From contig JAXHNP010000006.1 of assembly GCA_034520365.1 (NCBI GenBank), positions 55,001-119,000 of the forward strand: DNA of 64,000 nt. The letters are read 5' to 3'. The first letter of the stretch is position 1, and each line of letters opens with the position of its first letter. Shown here piece by piece: positions 16,184 to 24,247 of this stretch. A program made the position numbers and the translations under genes. This DNA is from Desulfobacterales bacterium. Lineage in GTDB: Bacteria; Desulfobacterota; Desulfobacteria; Desulfobacterales; Desulfosalsimonadaceae. Under the pieces are notes generated by a model. The model worked only from the letters and a program-made list of their open reading frames with translations, was not told the DNA's origin and did not search any database.

Positions 16184-18307
16184 TTATAAATCATGTGTCG
16201 AAATCACCGGGTCCCTTAAAATGAGTTCAATGGCGGTAATTGCGGTTTCCGCGGCTTCAGGAAATACATGGCCGATATTTCGGATATGGCGGAGGTTATC
16301 CGCTGTCCGCAGGATGAGCATGGCCTGGTCGCCTTCGGCCATGCCCGAGATGTCCAGCACCTTCTCCCAGGGCACGCCCCGCGCCCACATGTACAGGGTC
16401 AACGCGGGCAGAAAATATAGGTCCGGGGCGTCAAAGCCGCTACGCAAGAGTTCAATTAAAAACGGATTCAGGCCCTGTTCAATCTGTTTGAACCGACTTA
16501 AAAGGGGTTTGGGGATCTCCGATGGTGGAATCGATTCATCATCGGTTTCCCGCTCATTGACAAATGAGGCCATGATGCCGGCCAGAATCGCCGGATCGGT
16601 ATTCGGAAACAGCCCCAGACGGAAGCCCTCAGCTACCATCAGGGGGTGATCGATCCTGAGCTGCGAGGCCCACCGGCCATCCGCCGTGAGGCGGTCATCT
16701 TCTGTAACGTATTCTTTTTCTTTTAAAAAGTCAAGGTGCCGGAGGAACTCACGCCAGAGGATATCCGGATCGTCGCCGAAGATCCGGCGGAACTTTTTTT
16801 TGCGGCCCTTGGTGGTCAGCAGATAGGTGGCAAAGGACTTCTCCAATAGCAGCTTGGCCTCCCCCGGTGTGTGGGACAGCATCAGGTTTAAGACCATGGA
16901 GAAGTTGATTTTGATCTGGCTGTACACATCGGATGCCGGCGCATGGATGAGTTTGGCCACAAGGCGTGTGTCCATGAATTTGCCGGGGATCAATACCGCA
17001 AACCCGATATTGTCCATCCCCCGGCGGCCGGCCCGGCCGGTCATCTGATGAAATTCCGTGGGAGTCAGGGGAACAAACTCCCGGCCGTTGAACCGGTCGG
17101 AGTTCAAAAATGCGATGGTTCGGGCGGGAAAGTTGACGCCTGCGGCCACGGTGGAGGTGGCAAATACGGCATCCAAAAGGCCCTCGGTCATCAGGGTCTC
17201 GATCAAAAGCTTCCAGGCCGGAAGCTGGCCGCTGTGATGGGCGGCCACCCCCACGTATTTTAAATATTTCATTTGCTTGTGATCAGCCATACGGGGGGTG
17301 GCGGCGATCAATTCCTCAATCCGGCGCAGGCGCTCTTTTTTTCGCTCAGGATCATCATTGACCGCGGTTTTGGGGCACAGCGCCAGGGCGTTGTCGCAGT
17401 CCGCCCGGGATTTTAAAAAGAAAATGGCCGGCAGCAGCCGGTATTTGTTTAAGATCCGAAGGATCTCGCCCATCCTGGGCAGCTGGTTAAACTGGCTGAA
17501 CCGAGCGGCCTGTTTGTTGTCGATGTATTTTAGGACTTTTTTATAAAGCAGAATATTGGATTTGCGGGATTTCTGCCCGGAAAGCAGCGGAAAAAGCGTG
17601 CCGGACGGGTGCATGAACAGGGGGTAGAGCGGCACCGGCCGCTGAGTCTCCTCCACCACATAGCAGGTCCGGCCCCGGATGGACTCCAGCCAGCCGGCGA
17701 TCCGATCGGCGTTTCCGATGGTGGCGGACAGGAGCAGCATAGGAATTCGCACCGGCAGGTAAATCATGGTTTCTTCCCATACCACGCCCCGGTCCTCATC
17801 GCCTAAGTAATGGGCTTCATCCAGGATGACAAAATCCGTGTCCAGATCTTCGCCCCGGTGCATGGCATCATAGAGCTGGTTGCGCAGGATCTCCGTTGTA
17901 CCCACAATAATCGGGGCATCGGTGTTCTCCTTGCGGTCGCCGGTCAGAATACCGATATTTGCCTCACCGAAAATCTTAGAAAATTCGCTGTATTTGGAGT
18001 TGGTCAAAGCTTTTAACGGCGAGGCATACCAGGCTTTTCCCTGTTGATCCAGCGTTCGCCGGATAACCTGCTCCGCAATCCATGTTTTACCGGCCCCGGT
18101 CGGGGCGGTGACCAGGCAGTCTCCGTGTTGGATGGCCTCCAGCGCTTCTTCCTGGAACGGGTCGGGCTGGAAAGGTTTTTGCTCCGGCACCCCGATGCCG
18201 GCAAATACGCTTTTAAGCTTGCCGTCTGCGCCGGGTTTAAGCTTGCCGGCCGTCGGTTTTTTGTTTTTATTGGGTTTTCGCCGGGGGCTTCGCTTGGGTT
18301 CAGTCAT
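16184..18307 (-). CDS. Ski2-like DEAH-box helicase
   Basis: A 707-residue superfamily 2 helicase. It has a basic Lys/Arg-rich N-terminal tail (1-35), motif I APTGAGKT, motif II DEAHYLGD, motif III SATIGNAD, and motif VI QMTGRAGRRG preceded by AAGVNFPARTIAFL. The C-terminal region is a Ski2/Mtr4/Hel308-like helical domain. It would unwind RNA or DNA, but the substrate is unknown. Its start overlaps the end of the CooC-like ATPase gene by 8 bases, indicating coupled translation. Confidence 0.88.
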   Translation of the reverse strand: MTEPKRSPRRKPNKNKKPTAGKLKPGADGKLKSVFAGIGVPEQKPFQPDPFQEEALEAIQHGDCLVTAPTGAGKTWIAEQVIRRTLDQQGKAWYASPLKALTNSKYSEFSKIFGEANIGILTGDRKENTDAPIIVGTTEILRNQLYDAMHRGEDLDTDFVILDEAHYLGDEDRGVVWEETMIYLPVRIPMLLLSATIGNADRIAGWLESIRGRTCYVVEETQRPVPLYPLFMHPSGTLFPLLSGQKSRKSNILLYKKVLKYIDNKQAARFSQFNQLPRMGEILRILNKYRLLPAIFFLKSRADCDNALALCPKTAVNDDPERKKERLRRIEELIAATPRMADHKQMKYLKYVGVAAHHSGQLPAWKLLIETLMTEGLLDAVFATSTVAAGVNFPARTIAFLNSDRFNGREFVPLTPTEFHQMTGRAGRRGMDNIGFAVLIPGKFMDTRLVAKLIHAPASDVYSQIKINFSMVLNLMLSHTPGEAKLLLEKSFATYLLTTKGRKKKFRRIFGDDPDILWREFLRHLDFLKEKEYVTEDDRLTADGRWASQLRIDHPLMVAEGFRLGLFPNTDPAILAGIMASFVNERETDDESIPPSEIPKPLLSRFKQIEQGLNPFLIELLRSGFDAPDLYFLPALTLYMWARGVPWEKVLDISGMAEGDQAMLILRTADNLRHIRNIGHVFPEAAETAITAIELILRDPVISTHDL

Positions 18308-19061
18308 TTAGATGCTGTATGATATCGGCTATTTTTTCTTTGGATTCAGATTCAACGTCATAGGGGGATACGCCGTTTAGATCCGCTTCAATGAGCGCAT
18401 CATCATAGGGCAGAAACCCCAGGAATTCAAAATCGGAAAGGTGGGTTTTAAGGTATTCTTCATCCTTTGGGCTGCGGATTTTGTTGCCCACCAGGGAGAT
18501 GGCGTTTAAACCGATTTCTCCGGCAAGCGAGCGGATGTGGGTGGCCGTGTCAATGCTTCTCCGGCCCGGCTCAACCACCACCACCAGTTTATCCACCGCT
18601 TTGGCGGTGGCCCGGCCCAGGTGTTCGATCCCCGCCTCCATATCCATGATCACCATTTCATCCCGGGCCAGCACAATATGGGTGACAAGCGCTCTCAAAA
18701 GGGTGCTTTCCGGACAGATACAGCCGGAACCTCCCTTTTTAACGCCGCCCAGGCGCATGAGTTTGATGTTGCCGAGCTTGGCGGAGAGTGCCTCCGGCAG
18801 GTCGTCCACCTTGGGGTTTAATTTGAAAAATCCGCCGATGGAGCCGGGCTGGGCCTCGGTGCGCTCATAGACCAGATCCTTCATTTCCGAGATCGGCGTA
18901 ATGGATTCGGCATTCTCGATGCCTACGGCGGAGGCGAGGTTTGCATCCGGATCCGCATCAATGGCCAGGACTTTCTTGTTGTTATCGTTAAACGCCCGTA
19001 TCATCATGGCGGCAAATGTGGTTTTGCCCACCCCGCCCTTGCCGCTGACCGCTATTTTCAT
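18300..19061 (-). CDS. CooC-type nickel-insertion/MinD-family ATPase
   Basis: A 253-residue deviant-Walker P-loop ATPase (GKGGVGKTTFAAM near the N terminus; DADPDANLASAVG; IMDMEAGIEHLGRATAKAVDKLVVVVEPG). The sequence GSGCICPES carries the CxC motif used by CooC to bind metal during maturation of the nickel site of CO dehydrogenase. No cooS/acsB is nearby, so the client is unknown. It overlaps the helicase gene by 8 bases, an unexpected partner. It could equally be a generic MinD/ParA-like maturation factor. Confidence 0.82.
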   Translation of the reverse strand: MKIAVSGKGGVGKTTFAAMMIRAFNDNNKKVLAIDADPDANLASAVGIENAESITPISEMKDLVYERTEAQPGSIGGFFKLNPKVDDLPEALSAKLGNIKLMRLGGVKKGGSGCICPESTLLRALVTHIVLARDEMVIMDMEAGIEHLGRATAKAVDKLVVVVEPGRRSIDTATHIRSLAGEIGLNAISLVGNKIRSPKDEEYLKTHLSDFEFLGFLPYDDALIEADLNGVSPYDVESESKEKIADIIQHLND

Positions 19062-19077
19062 AATATATCCTTTCCTA

Positions 19078-19205
19078 TCCCGTCTTACGCTTAATCTTAC
19101 TCTTTATGATTTGAAAATATTGCTGTTATTCTTACTGCCATTAACTTTAGCCTTCCGCCACTGTCATTTCGAGGAGCGACAGTGACGGGAAATCTTAAAA
19201 AGTTA
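19078..19205. repeat. Hexamer run plus TCATTTCGAGGAGCGACAGTGACG repeat half
   Basis: A TCTTACGCTTAATCTTAC hexamer run is followed by one arm of a hairpin repeat (TCATTTCGAGGAGCGACAG, 19163-19181, then TGACGGGAAATCTTA). The complete two-arm form is seen at 38780-38872, 57896-57973 and 62222-62306. The rest of the gap up to 19301 is AT-rich and shows no gene. Confidence 0.65.
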
Positions 19206-19319
19206 CCCTGCTTCATAATTAGGATTGATTTTGAAATTTCAAGTATATATCATCATATCCGCGCCGGAGCAAGAAGATAATCAATTATTTAAATCAATTA
19301 AGTGAGTTTTGAATTTTTT

Positions 19320-21323
19320 ATGACTGAATCCCAAGTTTCCAATGTCCCCGGTCGGCGGCCCGGCACCCCCGAAATCCTGGCCCCTGCCGGCAGCAAGGCG
19401 GCGTTTCTGGCCGCCCTTTCCGCTGAAGCGGACGCCATCTACTGCGGGTTAAAACAGTTCTCCGCCCGGATGGCGGCGGAGAACTTTACCATACCGGAGC
19501 TGGCCCGGCTTACGGGCCTTGCCCATGAGCGGAACACAGCCGTGTATGTGGCCATCAATACTCTGATCAAACCGGATGAACTCGACGATGCCGGCCGGCT
19601 GATCCAGCAGTTAAGCCGCCAGGTCCGGCCGGACGGGCTGATCATCCAGGACCTGGCGCTTCTGTCCCTGGCCCGCCAGGCCGGGTTTCGGGGCGAGATT
19701 CATCTCTCCACCATCGCCAATGTGAGTTTTCCCGGAGCCCTGGATATTATCCGGGGGCTGCCGGATATCAGCCGCGTGGTGCTGCCCCGGGAGCTAAGCA
19801 TCGATGAAATCAAGGCAATGGCGGAAAATTGCGGCAATGATCTCTCCCTTGAAGTGTTTGTGCACGGGGCCCTCTGCTATGCGGTTTCCGGCAGATGCTA
19901 CTGGAGCAGCTATCTGGGCGGGAAAAGCGGGCTTCGGGGAAGGTGCGTGCAGCCCTGCCGAAGGTTTTATGAGCAGGCCGGCGCGCGCCAAAAGTTTTTT
20001 TCCTGCCGGGATCTGTGGCTGGATGTGCTGGCCAAGCTGCTTGTGGAGATCCCCCAAATCTCCGCCTTAAAGATCGAGGGCCGGAAAAAGGGGCCGCACT
20101 ATGTCTATTACACCACAGCCGCCTACCGGATGATCCGGGATTATCCCAATGACCGGGAGGCGAAAAAGGCGGTGTCCGAATACCTCGACTATGCCCTGGG
20201 CCGGAAAGGGACGCATTTTTATTTTCTGCCCCAGCGGCCGTTCTCACCCATTGATGTCGAGGACCACACCGGCTCCGGGTTGCTGGTGGGAAAAATCCAG
20301 GGGCCCAACAAGAAACCCTATCTTGAGCCGCGGATGGCCTTGTTCAACAATGATGTGCTGCGGATCGGCTATGAAGATGAGCCCTGGCACCGGATTTACC
20401 GGGTCAATAAAAATGTGCCCAAAAAGGGCAACCTGTACCTGAATTTCAGTGAAAAAGATCGTCCCAAAAATGCGACGGCAGTGTTTTTAATTGACCGCCG
20501 GGAAGGCGAACTCGATCAATCCATGGCCGAATTAGAAAACCAGCTGGAGCAGATCAGGGCGCCGGAGCCCCCAAAAACCCGTTTCCGGGCGGATCGGCCG
20601 CAGCGGGCCATCAAGCAGTTTCAGCCCTTTGATTTAACCGTTTACCGGGAAATGCCGGAGAAAAATCCGGACAAACAAGAGCATGTGGGCGTTTGGCTGT
20701 CTACTGAAGCCCCGGAAATTCAGATGACAGAGGACTATCGCGTCTGGTACTGGCTGCCCCCGGTGATCTGGCCGGATGAGGAAGCCGCGTTTGCGGCTTT
20801 AATCGATCAGGCCTTGAAGAATCGCTGCCGTAATTTTGTGCTGAATGCGCCCTGGCAGATCGCCTTTTTTCCGGATGATGCCAATCTGCGTTTGTGGGCC
20901 GGTCCGTTCTGCAATACGGCCAATGATCTGGCCGCTGAAGTGCTCTCCTTTATGGGGTTCTCCGGTGTCATCGTAAGCCCTGAACTTGGAAAAACCGACT
21001 ATACCAAGCTTCCCGCCAAAAGCCCGCTGCCCTTAGGCATTGTGGTGTCCGGCAACTGGCCGCTTTGCATCTCGCGCAGTGTCTCCGATGCCATCGGCAT
21101 GGAAAAACCCTTTGTCAGCCCCAAGGGCGAGCATGCCTGGATACGCAAATATGACAACAATTACTGGGTATATCCCAACTGGCCCATGGATTTGACCCCT
21201 GTCCGGGATCAGCTCAAAAAAATCGGCTACCGGGTATTTGTCCACCTCAAGGAACCCGTTCCGGACGCGGTTCAGATGAAAAAACGCCAGGGCTTGTGGA
21301 ACTGGGATATCGGGCTGAAATAG
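19320..21323 (+). CDS. Peptidase U32 family protein
   Basis: A U32-family protein (~667 residues from ATG 19320). The N-terminal domain has EILAPAGSKAAFLAALSAEADAIYCGL, EVFVHGALCYAVSGRCYWSSYLGGKSGLRGRCVQPCRR and the SALKIEGR signature, whose Cys cluster resembles the [4Fe-4S]-binding Cys of U32 proteins such as RlhA, TrhP and UbiU. A long C-terminal region (about 340-667) resembles the DUF3656-type extension. The likely role is tRNA/rRNA hydroxylation or another Fe-S dependent modification rather than proteolysis. A GTG six codons upstream is an alternative start; neither has a strong ribosome-binding site. Confidence 0.85.
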   Translation: MTESQVSNVPGRRPGTPEILAPAGSKAAFLAALSAEADAIYCGLKQFSARMAAENFTIPELARLTGLAHERNTAVYVAINTLIKPDELDDAGRLIQQLSRQVRPDGLIIQDLALLSLARQAGFRGEIHLSTIANVSFPGALDIIRGLPDISRVVLPRELSIDEIKAMAENCGNDLSLEVFVHGALCYAVSGRCYWSSYLGGKSGLRGRCVQPCRRFYEQAGARQKFFSCRDLWLDVLAKLLVEIPQISALKIEGRKKGPHYVYYTTAAYRMIRDYPNDREAKKAVSEYLDYALGRKGTHFYFLPQRPFSPIDVEDHTGSGLLVGKIQGPNKKPYLEPRMALFNNDVLRIGYEDEPWHRIYRVNKNVPKKGNLYLNFSEKDRPKNATAVFLIDRREGELDQSMAELENQLEQIRAPEPPKTRFRADRPQRAIKQFQPFDLTVYREMPEKNPDKQEHVGVWLSTEAPEIQMTEDYRVWYWLPPVIWPDEEAAFAALIDQALKNRCRNFVLNAPWQIAFFPDDANLRLWAGPFCNTANDLAAEVLSFMGFSGVIVSPELGKTDYTKLPAKSPLPLGIVVSGNWPLCISRSVSDAIGMEKPFVSPKGEHAWIRKYDNNYWVYPNWPMDLTPVRDQLKKIGYRVFVHLKEPVPDAVQMKKRQGLWNWDIGLK

Positions 21324-21449
21324 AAGGGTAGGTGGCCGATTCCTTTAAGCTCCTGTAGGCCGGTTTTGCATACCCGGCTTATAAAAAAGACCGATTCCTT
21401 TAAGTCCCACTTTGATAAAGGGGGATTTAGGGGGGGGGTCCATCATTAC

Positions 21450-21550
21450 TCGCTCCCACGCAAAGCGTGGGAGCGAATGGGGAAAATTTTTACTCGTTTA
21501 CTCGTTCCCACGCTTTGCGTGGGAATGAATCCCGGACGCTTTGCGTCCCC
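21450..21550. repeat. REP palindromes upstream of the RAYT gene
   Basis: Two imperfect palindromes sit 25 bases apart: 21450-21476 (CTCCCACGCAAAGCGTGGGAG core) and 21502-21528 (TTCCCACGCTTTGCGTGGGAA core, opposite orientation of the AAA/TTT centre), followed by a half unit GGACGCTTTGCGTCC (21535-21549). Paired, opposed REPs flanking a RAYT gene are the typical arrangement of these elements. Confidence 0.88.
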
Positions 21551-21582
21551 CCTCAGCATCAAACATCCTGGGAAAAAGAAAA

Positions 21583-22113
21583 ATGGGCAGAAGCCGTTAC
21601 AAAATTATTGAAATGAACAGGCCCCATTTTGTCACCTGTACAACGATCCAATGGCTGCCGTTGTTCAGCAGCCCCACGGTTGTCCGCTTCTTGTTGGATT
21701 CCCTTTCATTTTTACAGGACCAGAGCCGGATAATCATCTATGCCTATGTTATTATGGAAAATCATATCCACCTGATCCTGTCTTCCGGCAGATTGAACAA
21801 AGAAATTGCTATATTCAAATCCTACACCGCCAGACAGATCATTGATTTTCTGGAGGAAAGACACGCAAGCCACATTCTTAAAACGCTGCAATACCATAAG
21901 CTTGCGCATAAAAAGGACCGCCAGTACCAAGTATGGCAGGAAGGCAGTCATCCGCAGGCCATTATAAACGAAGAAATGATGCTTCAAAAAATTGAATACA
22001 TACATTATAACCCGGTTAAACGCGGGTATGTGGACGCCCCGGAACATTGGAGATATTCGAGCGCGCGCAATTATGCGGGTGGGGAGGGGTTGCTGGAGAT
22101 TGCGCGTTTTTAG
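21583..22113 (+). CDS. REP-associated tyrosine transposase (RAYT, IS200-like HUH)
   Basis: A 176-residue Y1 HUH nuclease. It has the HUH motif ENHIHLIL (near 60), the RAYT signature HFVTCTTIQWLPLF near the N terminus, and the catalytic region EYIHYNPVKRGYV carrying the nucleophilic Tyr. These enzymes cut and rejoin single-stranded REP palindromes. REPs with the CACGCAAAGCGTG core occur on both sides (21450-21550 and 22135-22180). ATG 21583 gives MGRSRYKIIEMNRPHF, the usual RAYT start. The gene looks intact. Confidence 0.93.
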   Translation: MGRSRYKIIEMNRPHFVTCTTIQWLPLFSSPTVVRFLLDSLSFLQDQSRIIIYAYVIMENHIHLILSSGRLNKEIAIFKSYTARQIIDFLEERHASHILKTLQYHKLAHKKDRQYQVWQEGSHPQAIINEEMMLQKIEYIHYNPVKRGYVDAPEHWRYSSARNYAGGEGLLEIARF

Positions 22114-22134
22114 CATGGATTGCGCCGGGTTTTG

Positions 22135-22180
22135 GACGCAAAGCGTCAAAAATGCGTTCCCACGCAAAGCGTGGGAACGA
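22135..22180. repeat. REP palindromes downstream of the RAYT gene
   Basis: A half unit GACGCAAAGCGTC (22135-22147) is followed by a full REP, GTTCCCACGCAAAGCGTGGG (starting 22156), with AACGA. These match the upstream copies. Confidence 0.88.
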
Positions 22181-22213
22181 GTGGGGAAATGGCCCCCCAA
22201 GCGAAAAATGACA

Positions 22214-22247
22214 TAAAAAAAGGGTTATGGCATGGCCATAACCCTTT
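22214..22247 (-). terminator. Terminator of tRNA-Pro
   Basis: On the minus strand AAAGGGTTATGG and CCATAACCCTTT form a stem around a GCCATG-type centre, followed by a T run, 8 bases after the tRNA 3' end. Confidence 0.88.
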
Positions 22248-22253
22248 GAATTT

Positions 22254-22332
<79 letters not shown>

Positions 22333-22444
22333 ACTTGATTTAACGCATAGCAATTAGCACGGCCCATTTTGGATGTCAAGACTGAAGTGACCGTGTGTCA
22401 CATGGGCGGTGCGGCTGATGGGCGGAATCAATTGAGGATCATGT

Positions 22445-22531
22445 TCAGGTCTGGAGCTCTACGATGTCTCCGTCATGCAGGAGGTAGTCGCGCTGGTCTC
22501 TATAATAATCCGGGGGCAGGTTAGTCGGCAT
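22445..22531 (-). other. 28-codon ORF resembling the end of a ThiS/TGS-like beta-grasp domain
   Basis: MPTNLPPDYYRDQRDYLLH followed by DGDIVELQT. The DGDxVEL ending is typical of beta-grasp (ThiS, MoaD, TGS) proteins, but the N-terminal strands are missing. It may be a remnant or a spurious ORF. The surrounding 22333-22550 gap contains nothing else that I recognise. Confidence 0.2.
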
Positions 22532-22550
22532 TTTTTGAGCCTGTTAGGAC

Positions 22551-22703
22551 TGACGGCTTCGTAAAAAGTCCAATATCTGTGTTGCGCTGCATCCCTCGAA
22601 ATTTCACATACTCCTATGTACGCTGCATTTCTCGGGATTTGCGCGCCTTGATCTTGAACTTTTTTCTTTGCCGTCTCAAAATTGACTTTTTACGACTCCA
22701 TCA
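22551..22703. repeat. MITE-like element, copy 1 (GTCGTAAAAAGTC ends)
   Basis: A 153-base element with ~23-base terminal inverted repeats: TGACGGCTTCGTAAAAAGTC on the left, and the complement of TGATGGAGTCGTAAAAAGTC on the right. The core CACATACTCCTATGTACGC and nearby GCTGCAT are shared with the element at 45641-45785. Its right end starts exactly at the TGA stop codon of the minus-strand macro-like gene. Confidence 0.75.
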
Positions 22704-23333
22704 AGACTGGTTTAAATGAAAATTTTCCTCTAAAGCCGTTATCACATCACAATTATCCGGCACCGGCGCAACAATCCAGAGTTTTTTTAAACTGTTGAAT
22801 TCATTCTGCGCCAGCACCCGGCTTAACAGCTGCGCAAAACGGCTGCAGGGCAGACGGCCGTGCCGGGTGGCTAGCGGTGGTATGGCCAGGGACTGGATGC
22901 CCCGGCGTTCAACTTCCCGGAATACCCCATGGAGGGCTTTTTCCACCCATTTGCCCCGGCATGTGGGCTCCTGGTTGACGTCATGGACTACGGCCAGAAG
23001 TTTAAGCGGCGTTCCCGCCTTGACAATGACGCTGCCGATTTTTTTGGGTTCAAATGATTCGAGTTCGGCCATCAGGCGGATGGGATGGATATCCGGCGGC
23101 ACCTCTTCCGGATCCGCGCTCATGATCAGAAACGTATCCTCTTCATAGGTCATGGCATCCACGGAAAAAGGCGGAGCCTCTTCCGGTGCCGCAACAATGC
23201 GGATCGGTCCATATTCGGCGGCCCGGTGCAGCCCCCCGGGGATGACGCGAAATGCCGGTTTTTTTTGGCCATTATTATTCATCGGGATTGTATTCACTTC
23301 TCTCAAAATTTGTTTGTCCGCTGACGCCCTCAT
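22701..23333 (-). CDS. Macro-domain-like protein
   Basis: A protein of up to 210 residues, or 193 if it starts at the internal ATG (MNNNGQKKPAFRVIPGG, 23282). The pattern LAVVHDVNQEPTCRGKWVEKAL ... RGIQSLAIPPLATRHGRLPCSRF resembles the strand-loop-strand region of macro domains (SIALPLLGTGHGG), which bind ADP-ribose. The N-terminal ~80 residues are not recognised. Its stop codon is supplied by the first bases of a MITE-like repeat. It stands alone. The family call is tentative. Confidence 0.55.
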   Translation of the reverse strand: MRASADKQILREVNTIPMNNNGQKKPAFRVIPGGLHRAAEYGPIRIVAAPEEAPPFSVDAMTYEEDTFLIMSADPEEVPPDIHPIRLMAELESFEPKKIGSVIVKAGTPLKLLAVVHDVNQEPTCRGKWVEKALHGVFREVERRGIQSLAIPPLATRHGRLPCSRFAQLLSRVLAQNEFNSLKKLWIVAPVPDNCDVITALEENFHLNQS

Positions 23334-23494
23334 ATCATTTTTTCAAGGGGTATTTACCAATATAACAGCCGAGCGGCCGGATTCAAATGTTGGATGACGG
23401 CGCCATGCCTTGACTTTTTGCCGGAATATTTTATTTTTAAAACTTAACAGTCTCGTAGGTGAAACTGATACATTTTTAATATAAGGAACTTGTT

Positions 23495-23698
23495 ATGCCG
23501 ATTTATGAGTTTGTTTGCAAAGATTGTCACCATGAATTTGAAACCCTGGTATCCATTTCTGATAAAGACCGACCTCAGTGCCCAAAATGCAATTCCGGGC
23601 AGGTTAAGAAAAAACTTTCCGCCTGCGGCATCCGGCCCCACGGCATCCCGGCGGGTGCGGGCGGTTTTACCCCGCCGGCCTGTTCCACCAGCGGGTGA
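23495..23698 (+). CDS. FmdB-family zinc-ribbon protein (possible UGA-Sec extension)
   Basis: A 67-residue FmdB/CxxC_CxxC_SSSS regulator-type zinc ribbon: MPIYEFVCKDCHHEFETLV followed by CPKCNSGQVKKKL. TAAGGAAC precedes the ATG. Translation stops at TGA (23696-23698) after PPACSTSG, but four codons later there is a TAG, and 23712-23730 form an 8-base-pair hairpin with a GGA loop. Many FmdB tails end in Cys/Ser/Gly-rich text, so the UGA may encode selenocysteine (tail SG-U-ATN, ending 23710). Without Sec the protein still looks functional. Confidence 0.85.
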   Translation: MPIYEFVCKDCHHEFETLVSISDKDRPQCPKCNSGQVKKKLSACGIRPHGIPAGAGGFTPPACSTSG

Positions 23699-23755
23699 GC
23701 GACGAACTAGCCTGCTTCTGGAAGAAGCAGAAATCGATGGAATAAAAGGGAAAAT

Positions 23756-24148
23756 TTAGGGCATGAGCGCGTTTTTCAGGACCGCGGGAAAGGCTTTGCA
23801 GTTTCTGCACATTTTAATTTTTTCCGTCCAGTTGGCCTGAACGGTGCCGCTGCAGATGGTGCCGTTGATAAACCAGCAGAGCATGCCGGCTTTGAACTCC
23901 CAGGCCGGGCAGTTCAATTTGCAGGTGTCCGGGCAGCCGATGATTTTCCAGCAGGGCTTGCCGTTTACCCAATCGCCTTTTTTGAGAAACAGCAGAAACA
24001 GTGCCTGGCGCTCGGCATGGACGGGGATATGGCGCCAGCCCTGCTCATAGCTGCGTACGGCTTTAACGGAGCCGCCCAGCAGCGAAGCCATTTCCTGCTG
24101 GGTTTTTCCCAGTTCTTTGCGTATTCCGGTAAATTCTTCTGATACCAA
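23756..24148 (-). CDS. HTH protein with two-CW cysteine domain
   Basis: A 130-residue protein. Residues 1-45 form an XRE-like helix-turn-helix (RKELGKTQQEMASLLGGSVKAVRSYEQGWR). The C-terminal ~75 residues are Cys/Trp-rich: CWKIIGCPDTCKLNCPAWEF, then LCWFINGTICSG and MCRNCKAF. This spacing matches the two-CW domain seen in anaerobes, possibly binding a metal or an iron-sulfur cluster. Such a fusion suggests a redox- or metal-responsive regulator. Its target is unknown; the Crp/Fnr regulator and cus operon lie just upstream on the same strand. Confidence 0.75.
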   Translation of the reverse strand: MVSEEFTGIRKELGKTQQEMASLLGGSVKAVRSYEQGWRHIPVHAERQALFLLFLKKGDWVNGKPCWKIIGCPDTCKLNCPAWEFKAGMLCWFINGTICSGTVQANWTEKIKMCRNCKAFPAVLKNALMP

Positions 24149-24247
24149 TTCTATCGACCCGTTCGGTTTTTCCTTTCTTTCTGCTTAGACTGTTCAGATA
24201 ATTTTTTCAACCGGAATCCGGAGTTGATTGCCGGGGCGGTTGAACGC

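Noticed and set aside
21583-22113. Complete IS200/IS605 insertion sequence
   Set aside because: The flanks are REP palindromes rather than IS ends, and the YIHYNPVKRG signature marks a RAYT, which is normally not self-mobile.
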